DNA of 64,000 nucleotides, from positions 1-64,000 of the forward strand of contig JAMOBE010000007.1 of the NCBI GenBank assembly GCA_039908285.1, written 5' to 3'. The notes below the pieces were generated by a model that had not been told where the DNA came from, did no database searches, and was given only the letters and a program-made list of their open reading frames with translations. Within the stretch, counting starts at the first letter, position 1. Each line of letters starts with the position of its first letter. The DNA is from JAMOBE01 sp039908285 (GTDB taxonomy: Bacteria; Pseudomonadota; Alphaproteobacteria; Rhodospirillales; Rhodospirillaceae). A program made the translations under genes and the position numbers. This document shows positions 25,388 through 36,317 of this stretch, piece after piece.

Positions 25388-26686
25388 ATGATTCCGCGTT
25401 ACAGCCGCCCCGCCATGGCGGGCATCTGGGAGCCCGAGAACAAGTTCCGCATCTGGCTCGAGATCGAGGCCCACGCCTGTGATGCCCAGGCGAAGCTCGG
25501 CGTCATTCCGGCCGAGGCCGCCAAGGCGGTCTGGGACCGCGGCCGCTTCGAGGTGGCCCGCATCGACGAGATCGAGCGCGAGACCCGGCACGACGTCATC
25601 GCCTTCCTCACCAACCTGGCCGAGCATGTCGGACCGGAGGCCCGCTTCGTCCATCAGGGCATGACCTCCTCGGACGTCCTCGACACCTGCTTTGCCGTGC
25701 AGTTGAAGCAGGCGGCGGACATCCTGCTCGCCGACATCGACACCCTTCTGGCGGCCCTGAAGCGCCGCGCCTTCGAGCACCGGATGACGGTGTGCATCGG
25801 CCGCAGCCATGGCATCCATGCCGAGCCGACCACCTTCGGCCTCAAGTTCGCCAGCTTTTTCGCCGAGTTCGCCCGCAACCGCGAGCGGCTCAAGGCGGCA
25901 CGGACGGAAATCGCCACCTGCGCCATTTCCGGAGCCGTGGGCACCTTCGCCCACGTCGACCCGTTCGTCGAGGAGTACGTCGCGGAAAAACTCGGCCTTA
26001 CGCCCGAGCCGGTGTCCACCCAGGTCATCCCCCGCGACCGCCACGCCATGTTCTTCGCCACCCTCGGCGTCATCGCCAGTTCGGTCGAGCGACTGGCCAC
26101 CGAGATCCGCCACCTCCAGCGCACCGAGGTGCGCGAGGCCGAGGAGTACTTCTCCCCCGGCCAGAAGGGCTCGTCGGCGATGCCCCACAAGCGCAACCCC
26201 ATCCTGACGGAGAACCTGACCGGCCTCGCCCGCGTCGTCCGCGGCATGGTGGGACCGGCGCTCGAAAACGTGGTGCTGTGGCACGAGCGGGACATCTCCC
26301 ATTCCTCCGTCGAGCGCATGATCGGCCCCGACGCCACGGTGACCCTCGACTTCGCCCTGTCCCGCCTGGCCGGGGTGGTGGACAAGCTGGTGCTCTACCC
26401 CGACGCCATCCAGCGGAACCTGGATCAACTCGGCGGGCTGATCTTCTCGCAACAGGTGCTGCTGGCCCTGACCCAGGCCGGCATGAGCCGCGAGGACGCC
26501 TACCAGGCGGTCCAGCGCAACGCCATGAAGGTGTGGAACGGACGCGGCCGCTTCCTCGACCTGCTCAAGGCCGACACCGACGTGGCCCACCACATCGGCG
26601 CCCAGGATCTGGAGTTGCTGTTCGATCTGTCGCGCCACACCCGCCACGTCGACACTATCTTCAGGCGTGTGTTTGGCGCTAGTTAA
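25388..26686 (+). CDS. purB: adenylosuccinate lyase
   Basis: The product is 432 residues and belongs to the fumarase/aspartase superfamily. The signature GSSAMPHKRNP, on the flexible catalytic loop containing the serine, is present near residue 262. The upstream segments HQGMTSSDVLDTC and GRSHGIHAEPTTFG carry the other active-site residues. It performs two steps of purine synthesis, splitting SAICAR and adenylosuccinate. The start at 25388 has a GAGAGAAGAG site. The gene appears to be monocistronic between the PEP-CTERM terminator and the hybrid kinase. Confidence 0.95.
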   Translation: MIPRYSRPAMAGIWEPENKFRIWLEIEAHACDAQAKLGVIPAEAAKAVWDRGRFEVARIDEIERETRHDVIAFLTNLAEHVGPEARFVHQGMTSSDVLDTCFAVQLKQAADILLADIDTLLAALKRRAFEHRMTVCIGRSHGIHAEPTTFGLKFASFFAEFARNRERLKAARTEIATCAISGAVGTFAHVDPFVEEYVAEKLGLTPEPVSTQVIPRDRHAMFFATLGVIASSVERLATEIRHLQRTEVREAEEYFSPGQKGSSAMPHKRNPILTENLTGLARVVRGMVGPALENVVLWHERDISHSSVERMIGPDATVTLDFALSRLAGVVDKLVLYPDAIQRNLDQLGGLIFSQQVLLALTQAGMSREDAYQAVQRNAMKVWNGRGRFLDLLKADTDVAHHIGAQDLELLFDLSRHTRHVDTIFRRVFGAS

Positions 26687-26764
26687 AGTTGCGTACTTCA
26701 CATGGACCTTGAACGATTGACCGGTCCGTCGTAGGCTGATCCAGGGGACCGGGCTGGGCTGGAA

Positions 26765-29977
<3,213 letters not shown>

Positions 29978-30035
29978 GACTACGCCCGTTGACTCCGGCT
30001 GCCAGGAGTCTCAAGTTGGAGGCAGGGAGGACACC

Positions 30036-30419
30036 ATGGCGGCCTTCGCCTTCGACACGCTGAAATTCGTCCACAGGCTGCGGGATGCCGGAATCTCGGA
30101 GCCGCAGGCCGAAGCCATCGCCGAAGCGTTCAAGGACGCCTCGGGAGAAGCGGAACTGGCCACCAAGCGAGATATCGAACGCCTGGAGTCGGTATTCAAG
30201 CGCGATATCGAACGCCTGGAGTCGGCCACCAAACGCGATATCGAACGCCTGGAGCTGGCCACCAAGCGCGATATCGAACGTCTGGAGTCGGCCACCAAGC
30301 GCGATATCGAGCGCCTGGAGTCAGCATTCAAGGCCGAGATGATGGTCATGAAGTGGATGATGGGGGTCCTGCTGGCCGGCGTAACCTCCCTCATCCTGAA
30401 GGCATTCTTCCCGCACTGA
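30036..30419 (+). CDS. coiled-coil repeat protein with C-terminal membrane anchor
   Basis: The product is 127 residues. After an N-terminal region (FDTLKFVHRLRDAGISEPQAEAIAEAF) that resembles DUF1640-type proteins, five near-identical 11-residue units of the type KRDIERLESAT make a charged coiled coil. A hydrophobic helix (MMGVLLAGVTSLILKAFF) ends the protein. DUF1640 relatives are poorly understood coiled-coil membrane proteins. The GGAGG site at 30026 supports the start at 30036. The gene follows the hybrid kinase by 58 bp on the same strand and may share its transcript. The internal DNA repeats could allow length variation. Confidence 0.8.
   Translation: MAAFAFDTLKFVHRLRDAGISEPQAEAIAEAFKDASGEAELATKRDIERLESVFKRDIERLESATKRDIERLELATKRDIERLESATKRDIERLESAFKAEMMVMKWMMGVLLAGVTSLILKAFFPH
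30165..30329 (+). repeat. five 33-bp tandem repeats in a coiled-coil gene
   Basis: The unit encodes KRDIERLES plus two variable residues, is 33 bp long and is repeated five times with only a few substitutions. Because 33 is a multiple of three, gain or loss of units would keep the frame and simply lengthen or shorten the coiled coil by one hendecad. Confidence 0.85.
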
Positions 30420-30500
30420 TACGCCTCAGGTGCCTCAGGTCGTCGAGCGGGAAGTTCGACTCATGCGGTCCAGCACCGAACAAGCCTTGAGAAAAAAGCC

Positions 30501-31946
30501 TCAGATACCCTTGAGCTTGGTGTAGGCGACCCGCGCCATGCGCAGCAGCAACAGGCCGTGGCGGAACCGGGAGATCTGCGTCTCGCCAAAGGTGCGGGCC
30601 TGATAGCGGACGGGGATTTCGATCACCTTCAGGTTGGCCTTGGCGGCTCCGAACAGAAGGTCGAAGTCGCCGAAGGGGTCGAAATCGCCGAAGTAATGGC
30701 GATTGTCGGCGATGGTCCGGTAATGGTGTCGGCGCAGCACCTTGGTGCCGCACAGGGTGTCCGTGTGCCTCTGGTTCAGGAGCCAGGTGAACAGATAGGA
30801 AAAGGCGTGGTTGGCGATGCGGTTCAGGAACCGCATGGCGTCCTTCTCCATGGGATAGACGAGGCGCGATCCATTGATGAACTCGCCCTTGCCCGAGACG
30901 ATAGCCTCGTAGAACTTGGGCAGGTCCTCGGGCGGCACGGTCATGTCGGCGTCGAGGATCATCAGGATGTCGCCGCGAGCCTGGTCGAAGCCCTTGCGCA
31001 CGGCGTCGCCCTTGCCCCGGCCGTCCTGGCGTAGCGCCTTCATGTCCCGCTCGGGCATGGCGGCGATGACCCGCTCGATTTCGGCGAAGGTGCCGTCGGC
31101 GCTGTGGCCCTCGACGAACAGGATCTCCAGGTCCTCGCAGAAGCGGGGGATGCGGCGGGCGATGGGCTCGACGTTGCCGCGTTCGTTGCGGCAGGGGACG
31201 ACGACCGTGGTGGACAGGGGCCGGGGCGGCTCCAGTCCCGGCGCTCGGGCGACGATGTAGTTGCGCAGGCACAACAGCCGCACCAGCGGCAACGTGCCGA
31301 TGAACCGGTTGATCAGCGTGCCGAGACCCAGCAGGCGATAGGGAATGAGCTGGCGCCAGTCGCTGCGAATCGGCTCGAAGCCGGTGAGGAACAGCAGATT
31401 CTCGATGTCGGGGGTGCGCAGCCAGTTCAATTCCGGCGTCGGCATGCGCAGGCCCAGCCTCTCGGCGAGCTTCAGCAGACCGCCCCACAGATAGTTGTAG
31501 TAGGCGATGACGATGCGGGTGTCCGGCCCCATGAGCGGTTTCAGGGCCGCGAGGGTGGTCTGGCAGTCATCGAGGAAGCCGATGGTGTCGGAGAGGACGA
31601 TGGTGTCGAACGGCCCGTCCAGTCCGGCCAGAGTCGCCGGATCCTCGACGTCGCCGTGGATGAACTCGAGGCCAGGGTGATCGGCGCGGGCGATCTCGAT
31701 CATGCGCCCGCTGATGTCGATGCCCACCCCCCGCGATGGCCGAAGCGCCGCCAGCAGGCGGCCGGTGCCGCACCCCACCTCCAGCACCCGGCCGCCCTCG
31801 GGTACCAGGAAGCGCATGAAGCGATGGTCGCTGTCGTGGAAGCTGCAGTTGCGATCGATGAAGCCGTTGCGCATGGGCGCATGGCGATCCACGAGGTCAC
31901 GGATCGCCTTCCGTCGCGGTGAGGAGATCTGGATATCGTCGGTCAT
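30501..31946 (-). CDS. fused methyltransferase and family 2 glycosyltransferase
   Basis: The product is about 481 residues. The N-terminal half is a SAM-dependent methyltransferase (GGRVLEVGCGTGRLLAAL near residue 55; FDTIVLSDTIGFL). The C-terminal half is a GT-A glycosyltransferase related to dolichol-phosphate sugar synthases: TTVVVPCRNERGNVEPI near residue 250, the nucleotide-binding DADMTVPPEDL, and the FDPFGDFDLLFGAAK region. No C-terminal membrane helix is evident, although RFRHGLLLLRMA may associate with the membrane. The fusion suggests that one lipid- or sugar-linked substrate is both methylated and glycosylated. The start at 31946 excludes the palindromic DNA upstream, where the frame stays open to 32096. 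The magnetosome-type genes mamD and mamF lie upstream in the same direction. Confidence 0.88.
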   Translation of the reverse strand: MTDDIQISSPRRKAIRDLVDRHAPMRNGFIDRNCSFHDSDHRFMRFLVPEGGRVLEVGCGTGRLLAALRPSRGVGIDISGRMIEIARADHPGLEFIHGDVEDPATLAGLDGPFDTIVLSDTIGFLDDCQTTLAALKPLMGPDTRIVIAYYNYLWGGLLKLAERLGLRMPTPELNWLRTPDIENLLFLTGFEPIRSDWRQLIPYRLLGLGTLINRFIGTLPLVRLLCLRNYIVARAPGLEPPRPLSTTVVVPCRNERGNVEPIARRIPRFCEDLEILFVEGHSADGTFAEIERVIAAMPERDMKALRQDGRGKGDAVRKGFDQARGDILMILDADMTVPPEDLPKFYEAIVSGKGEFINGSRLVYPMEKDAMRFLNRIANHAFSYLFTWLLNQRHTDTLCGTKVLRRHHYRTIADNRHYFGDFDPFGDFDLLFGAAKANLKVIEIPVRYQARTFGETQISRFRHGLLLLRMARVAYTKLKGI

Positions 31947-31979
31947 GCGCGCCCATTCGCCAGTGTGCGGAAGAAAGAC

Positions 31980-32087
31980 TTGGGCTGCCGCCCAAACCCG
32001 CTTGGGGCGATGCCCCAAACCCCATTTTTGTTTACTAATGGGGGTTTGGGGCCTCCAGGCCCCAAGCGGGTTTGGGCGGCAGCCCAA
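31980..32087. repeat. long palindrome with perfect 29-bp arms
   Basis: The arms 31980-32008 and 32059-32087 are perfect reverse complements (TTGGGCTGCCGCCCAAACCC...). Within them a second inverted pair, GCCCCAAACCCCAT and its complement with one extra G, surrounds an AT-rich loop. A related element, rich in GGGGCTATGCCCC and CCCAAACCCC, occurs at 38953-39126, so this is a repeat family. It separates mamD from the methyltransferase-glycosyltransferase gene. Confidence 0.8.
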
Positions 32088-32098
32088 ATCATGCAAAC

Positions 32099-32132
32099 GA
32101 CCAGCGCGGCCCCGAAGGGCACGGCGCTGGTC
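32099..32132 (-). terminator. putative terminator of the mamFD transcript
   Basis: A hairpin with 9-bp arms GACCAGCGC (32099-32107) and GCGCTGGTC (32124-32132) lies 18 bp after the mamD stop codon on the minus strand. Only a weak T-run (GTTTG) follows, so termination is likely but not certain. The long palindrome next to it may help. Confidence 0.5.
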
Positions 32133-32149
32133 ATGGAGTGCCGTGTTAC

Positions 32150-33226
32150 TTACGCGAGCGCTTCCTTGAGATCATCGTCCACGGCTGCGGCCGGGGCGAC
32201 GTAGTTCTTGCGGTACTGATAGATCCCGTATCCGGTGGCGATGATGACGGCGCCGAGGATCAGCGGTCCGGCAGCGCCGAGACCGAGGCCGAGACCGAGG
32301 CTCAGGCCCTTGCCGGTCCAGATCGTGCCGGCGGCGGCTCCCTTGGCGGCATTGGCGGCGGTGGCCGCGGCCACGGTCTTGCCGGCGGCCACGGCGGCGG
32401 TTCCCGTCGCCGTCGTGCCGGTGCCCACCGTCTGGAGCGCCACCGTCTTCATGGTGGGAGCCAGACCCTTCGCCGCCGCACCCTCGACGACGCGCGCCGC
32501 GGTCATGCCCTTGGCGGCACCGACGACACCGACGGCGCTCTTGCCGAGCACTCCCGTCGCCGGGTGGAGAACCAGGTACTTGGCGGCATTGCCGCCGGCA
32601 ACCATCGGAGCCTGGCCGATGGTGAAGGTCTTGCCCACCAGCCACGGCAACTGGGCGGCGCCATGGTGGACCTTGAGGACGACGATGTCCTTGGCGGCGG
32701 CGGCGGCATCGCCCACCGGCTGCAGGAACAGCCACTTGCCGGTCCCCGCTCCCGCGGCCGAAGTGGTCTTGATGACCGTGAACGTCTTGCCGGTGAGGAA
32801 GGGCGTCTGGGCCGCGTACTTGCCGCTCAGCTTCAGCATGAGGATCTGCGAATCGGCGGTGCCCGCCGCACCGAGACCGGCAGCCCCGACGGCGGCGGCC
32901 CCTTTGGCCGCCAGGCCGGCGTTGGGATAGAGCACCACCCACTTGCCGATGCCACCGACGACCGTCGGCGCCTTGCCGACCGTCACCGACTTGCCCACCA
33001 GGCCGGACATCTGCGCCATCTGCCGGGTGCCCTCAAGCTTCAGGGCCACGGCCCCCTGGCTCGCCGCACCGGCTCCACCGTCCGGGCTCAGAAACAGCCA
33101 GGTGCCGAGTCCGTTGCCGGTCGCAGTCACCTGTCCGACGGTGTACGACTTGCCGGCCAGGCTGGACAGCAGGGAAGCCTGGGTGGTGCCTTCCACCTTC
33201 GCCATCACCATTTCTGGAAGCATCAC
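32150..33226 (-). CDS. mamD: MamD (Mms7)-like magnetosome membrane protein
   Basis: The product is 358 residues, somewhat longer than MamD of Magnetospirillum as I recall it. Four degenerate repeats of about 50-70 residues, each with a pattern like GKTFTV...G.GKWLFLQPVG, start near residues 23, 75, 143 and 195. A Gly/Ala-rich linker follows. The C terminus is GTIWTGKGLSLGLGLGLGAAGP (given in part), then a hydrophobic helix and a short acidic tail (VDDDLKEALA). The Leu-Gly repeat helix with its acidic tail is the hallmark shared by MamD, MamG and Mms6, which bind magnetite crystals and influence their size. The gene starts with GTG at 33226 or ATG at 33223 after a GGAG site. mamF lies 94 bp upstream, matching the mamF-mamD order of the mamGFDC operon. 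Confidence 0.85.
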   Translation of the reverse strand: MMLPEMVMAKVEGTTQASLLSSLAGKSYTVGQVTATGNGLGTWLFLSPDGGAGAASQGAVALKLEGTRQMAQMSGLVGKSVTVGKAPTVVGGIGKWVVLYPNAGLAAKGAAAVGAAGLGAAGTADSQILMLKLSGKYAAQTPFLTGKTFTVIKTTSAAGAGTGKWLFLQPVGDAAAAAKDIVVLKVHHGAAQLPWLVGKTFTIGQAPMVAGGNAAKYLVLHPATGVLGKSAVGVVGAAKGMTAARVVEGAAAKGLAPTMKTVALQTVGTGTTATGTAAVAAGKTVAAATAANAAKGAAAGTIWTGKGLSLGLGLGLGAAGPLILGAVIIATGYGIYQYRKNYVAPAAAVDDDLKEALA

Positions 33227-33320
33227 TTTTTCTCCACGATGAGGTCAAGAAGGAGGTCACCCTCTTGCGATTGTGCCTTGGACGAGGCTCTGAAACGACA
33301 CGAAATGAACCACCGGACCA

Positions 33321-33644
33321 TCAGAGCCTTCTCGCCAGGCCATAGACCAGCGGCAGCATCCACGCCCGATTGGCCAGAACCGAGACCAGCCCGGCAAGGG
33401 CAAGGACGGGAATGGCCATGGAACTGATACGGAAGAACGCCGGGCCGAAACCCGGGACGGCGACGGCCACGAACGCCACGACGGCCCAGATCCACAGGAC
33501 CAGCCCCTGCCGGGCATGAAATGCCACGTACTCATCGTCCCGGTTGACCATCAGCGGGATGAGGCACAGAATCCCCAGGTAGCTCATGGCCGCAAGCAGC
33601 CGTGAACCCACCCCTCCCCGCGTTGCCACCGTCACCCCGGGCAT
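33321..33644 (-). CDS. mamF: MamF/MmsF-like magnetosome membrane protein
   Basis: The product is 107 residues from the ATG at 33644; in-frame starts up to 33734 exist. It has three predicted helices: LLAAMSYLGILCLIPLM, LVLWIWAVVAFVAVAVPGF and MAIPVLALAGLVSVLA. Between the first two lies NRDDEYVAFHARQGLVLW, nearly the signature of MamF and MmsF (RDDEYVYFHAKQGLVLW). MamF and MmsF are small magnetosome membrane proteins that control magnetite crystal size and shape. The wider DUF4870 family has the same topology in non-magnetotactic bacteria, so the family alone is weaker evidence than the adjacency to the MamD-like gene. No mamG, mamC or mms6 was found nearby. Confidence 0.82.
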   Translation of the reverse strand: MPGVTVATRGGVGSRLLAAMSYLGILCLIPLMVNRDDEYVAFHARQGLVLWIWAVVAFVAVAVPGFGPAFFRISSMAIPVLALAGLVSVLANRAWMLPLVYGLARRL

Positions 33645-33793
33645 CCCCACCGTCTCCGTACTATCTCTCAGTAATCTGCTACCATGACTACAGCCCGTAC
33701 CGCAAGGCCGTTTTGCCATTTGTGTCCGTAGCACATGATATGACCGACCCGGGTAGCGCGCGATCTGAGCGATCCTATGCGAGGTCGGCCATC

Positions 33794-33824
33794 CCGGACG
33801 ACAGGCTGCCGACCTGTCGTCCGG
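33794..33824 (-). terminator. hairpin downstream of amtB
   Basis: A perfect 12-bp inverted repeat, CCGGACGACAGG (33794-33805) and CCTGTCGTCCGG (33813-33824), with a 7-base loop lies 26 bp after the amtB stop codon on the minus strand. It probably ends the amtB transcript and separates it from mamF, which would then need its own promoter in the 33645-33790 interval. Confidence 0.65.
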
Positions 33825-33849
33825 TCAGGACTCATGGGCTTTGGTCGTT

Positions 33850-35214
33850 TCAGCTGTGGACGGTCTCTCCGTGCAGGCTGATGTCCAGTCCCTCCCGCTC
33901 CTCGTCGGCGCCGACCCGCAGGCCCGTGATCGCGTCCACCAGCTTGAGAAGGATGGCGGTGGCGATGGCCGAGTAGACGATGGTGACACCGACACCATAG
34001 GCCTGGAGCCAGATCTGGGCGGCGTTGCCGTCGAGAAGCCCGGCCTTGCCTTCACCGCCCATGGACTGCACCGCGAAGACTCCGGTCAGGAGTGCGCCGA
34101 CGATGCCACCGATTCCGTGCACGCCGAAGGCGTCGAGCGAGTCGTCATACCCGAGCGCCCCCTTGAGCCAGGTGGCCCCCCAGAAGCAGGCGCCGCCGGC
34201 GATCAGGCCGATGATCAACGCGCCGGTGGGGGTCACGAATCCCGCCGCCGGGGTGATGGCCACCAGACCGGCCACGGCGCCGGAGACGATGCCGAGCACG
34301 CTCGGCTTGCCGCGAACGATCCACTCGACGAGCATCCAGGACAGGGCTGCTCCCGCGGTGGCGATCTGGGTCACGGCCATGGCCATGCCGGCCGCCCCGT
34401 TGGCCGCCGCCGCCGACCCGGCATTGAAGCCGAACCAGCCCACCCACAGCAGGGAGGCGCCGATGACGCTGAGGGTCAGGTTGTGCGGCGCCATGTTCTC
34501 GGTGCCAAAGCCCTTGCGCGGACCAATGACATAGGCGGCGACCAGGCCGGCGACTCCGGCGTTGATGTGGACGACGGTGCCACCGGCAAAGTCCAGCACC
34601 CCCGCCGCGCCAAGAAAGCCCCCCGGTCCCCACACCCAGTGGGCCACCGGCACGTAGACCGCCATCAGCCACAGCGCCGAGAACAGCAGCAGCGCCGAGA
34701 ACTTCAGGCGATCGGCGAAGGCGCCGGTGATCAGCGCCGGCGTGATGATGGCAAAGGTCATCTGATACATCATGAACACCGACTCAGGGATGGTGGTGGC
34801 GATGGCGCTCAGGCCGTCCTTTTCCATCCCCATCAGCATCAGGCGGCTGATCCCGCCGATGAACGGATTGCCCTCGGTGAACGACAGGCTGTAGCCGCCG
34901 ATCATCCACAAAACCGTCACCAGGGCGCAGATGGCGAAGCTCTGCGCCATGGTGGCCAGCACGTTCTTGCGCCGCACCATGCCGCCATAGAACAGGGCCA
35001 GCCCCGGGATGGTCATCATCAGCACCAGGGCGGTGGAGGTGAGCATCCACGCCGTATCGCCTGCACTGAGGGTGGGAACCGGAGCATCGGCCGCATGGGC
35101 CGCGGGCGCCAACAGCGCAACTCCCACCCCCGCCGCCACTCGCCGAGCACCAGTCAGGTCCAGATACCCCCGCGCCGGGGGACGTCTTGCGATTACACCA
35201 TCTACCGAAACCAT
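33850..35214 (-). CDS. amtB: ammonium transporter
   Basis: The product is 454 residues with a cleavable signal peptide (GVGVALLAPAAHAADA) and about 11 membrane helices. The Amt signature FDFAGGTVVHINAGVAGL is present as LDFAGGTVVHINAGVAGL, the first pore histidine lies in APHNLTL, and DAFGVHGIGGIVGALLTGVF carries the second. It moves ammonium into the cell under nitrogen limitation. The start at 35214 has a strong AGGAGG site, and a sigma-54 promoter lies about 80 bp upstream. A glnK gene, the usual partner encoding its PII regulator, is not adjacent. Confidence 0.95.
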   Translation of the reverse strand: MVSVDGVIARRPPARGYLDLTGARRVAAGVGVALLAPAAHAADAPVPTLSAGDTAWMLTSTALVLMMTIPGLALFYGGMVRRKNVLATMAQSFAICALVTVLWMIGGYSLSFTEGNPFIGGISRLMLMGMEKDGLSAIATTIPESVFMMYQMTFAIITPALITGAFADRLKFSALLLFSALWLMAVYVPVAHWVWGPGGFLGAAGVLDFAGGTVVHINAGVAGLVAAYVIGPRKGFGTENMAPHNLTLSVIGASLLWVGWFGFNAGSAAAANGAAGMAMAVTQIATAGAALSWMLVEWIVRGKPSVLGIVSGAVAGLVAITPAAGFVTPTGALIIGLIAGGACFWGATWLKGALGYDDSLDAFGVHGIGGIVGALLTGVFAVQSMGGEGKAGLLDGNAAQIWLQAYGVGVTIVYSAIATAILLKLVDAITGLRVGADEEREGLDISLHGETVHS

Positions 35215-35290
35215 CTTGCGGGCCTCCTGTAACGGCACCTGAGGCGGCATTGCGCCGGTGCCCTCGTGGGTCGTTGACCCAATCCTCAAA

Positions 35291-35305
35291 TCAAGCCGCG
35301 TGCCA
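35291..35305 (-). promoter_or_regulatory. sigma-54 promoter of amtB
   Basis: On the minus strand the sequence is TGGCACGCGGCTTGA, one base from the sigma-54 consensus TGGCACG-N4-TTGC, about 77 bp upstream of the amtB start. It fits NtrC control of nitrogen genes. Further upstream, 35408-35426 holds a palindrome GTGCCCA-TAATT-TGGGCGC, a possible activator site. Otherwise the 35215-35565 interval holds no gene that I can support. Confidence 0.75.
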
Positions 35306-35565
35306 GTTGCCGCAAACAGCGGAATCGCCAGGACTCCGCGGTCCAGGAGCCGCCGTTCCGGGGCTTTGGATCGGATGACGCCTAATATCTGCTCAGTCCG
35401 AGGATGTGTGCCCATAATTTGGGCGCGATCGGATGAGGCCGTGCTGGAAACATGAAACCGAGATAGACCCGCCCGGACCTGCTTCACCGCGGTCTCAAAG
35501 ATTGAGTCACCAGCATGACGATGATTACGGGAATGCCCAGGAGTCAGGTCACCCGAAAGGCGGCA

Positions 35566-35867
35566 CTACTCCTCCTTGACCAACACCCACAGCCGTTTCA
35601 ACGGCAGTTCGGCCTGGAATTCGGCCGGGAGCTTTTCGCCGGGAGCTTTTCGCCGGGAACTTTTCGCCGGGAACTTTTCGCCGGGAACTTTTCGTAGGTC
35701 TCCTGCAAGGCGTCCACCGGGTCGCCGGCGTCCCACAGGCGAATCTGGAAATAGAGCCGACGGGCCTCGCGGATGACCGAGTCCTTGAAACCGCCCCACG
35801 ACACGATCAAGCCGTGGGTGGCGCCGAAGCCGGGCATGACGCCCTGCAGTTCACGCAGTACCGACAC
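35566..35867 (-). pseudogene. 3' remnant of an Mrr-like restriction endonuclease gene
   Basis: Reading on the minus strand, one frame gives LRELQGVMPGFGATHGLI, then VSWGGFKDSVIREARRL and IRLWDAGDPVDALQETYEKFPA. That resembles the C-terminal part of Mrr-type restriction endonucleases. The expected ending, LPAEFQAELPLKRLWVLVKEE, is present but in another frame. Between them lies a 14-bp unit repeated five times, which shifts the frame and replaces the C terminus with repetitive KSSRRKVPGEKLPA-like sequence. There is no N-terminal half, since an in-frame stop lies just upstream of the first conserved residues. The gene is therefore a fragment and not expected to be active. Confidence 0.65.
35624..35693. 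repeat. five 14-bp tandem repeats
   Basis: The plus-strand unit is GCCGGGAACTTTTC, with G for A in the first two copies, repeated five times without gaps. As 14 is not a multiple of three, each change in copy number shifts the frame of the overlapping restriction-gene remnant. One or four copies would join the two halves of its reading frame. Confidence 0.9.
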
Positions 35868-35969
35868 AATGACGACGACGCCTCACCCCAGGGCGAGATC
35901 CTAATACTCCCTGCGCCGACCGGCGCTCACAACCCAGAGGGACACTGGACGTTTCCTCCTGATTATTAG

Positions 35970-36317
35970 CTATTTGCCGTGCCAATACTCATGCACCCGA
36001 CGAAGCTCGGTCGCGAAAAATACAACCCGGTCACTGACATCGAACCCAAGAGCCTCCGCCATCGTGAAAAAGCCCATGCCGGGAAGTCCTCCCGGCTGGC
36101 CGTTCACCGAACTCACAATCACAGCCGACAGAAGAGGACGACCGTTATTGTGTTCTGAGACTGAAATATCGCAAAGAATCGCGCTTATTTGTTGCACATG
36201 ATCGGGATAACGCATGTCAAGATTAACTATTGGCGCGACGTCTGAATAAGTAGCTACCTTTGCATGTCTGGCAAACTCAACTAGTTTATCGTAAAATTTT
36301 TTGTTTTCTTCTTTCAT
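35970..36317 (-). CDS. hypothetical protein
   Basis: The product is 115 residues and has no family that I recognise. It starts MKEENKKFYDKLVEFARHAK, then has alternating hydrophobic strands (LLSAVIVSSVNG, VVFFATELRRVHEYW), giving an alpha/beta look. A Gly-rich loop (GQPGGLPGMGFFTMAEALGF) lies in the middle. There is no signal peptide or membrane helix. The base composition is much more AT-rich than the flanking genes, and the gene sits next to a restriction-gene fragment, so it was probably acquired. A start at 36317 follows an AAGATGAAAGAAG context with a usable AAAG site. Confidence 0.6.
   Translation of the reverse strand: MKEENKKFYDKLVEFARHAKVATYSDVAPIVNLDMRYPDHVQQISAILCDISVSEHNNGRPLLSAVIVSSVNGQPGGLPGMGFFTMAEALGFDVSDRVVFFATELRRVHEYWHGK

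Noticed and set aside
32072..33427. A 451-codon plus-strand frame over mamD.
   Set aside because: It is Gly/Arg/His-rich and runs through the palindrome; the minus strand has the recognisable protein.
31946..33830. A search for mamC, mamG or mms6 around mamF and mamD.
   Set aside because: The flanks hold only the palindrome, terminators and amtB. No small Leu-Gly protein or MamC-like frame is present.
30165..35693. Tandem repeats at 30.2 kb and 35.6 kb as CRISPR arrays.
   Set aside because: The units are head-to-tail with no unique spacers, and no cas gene is present.
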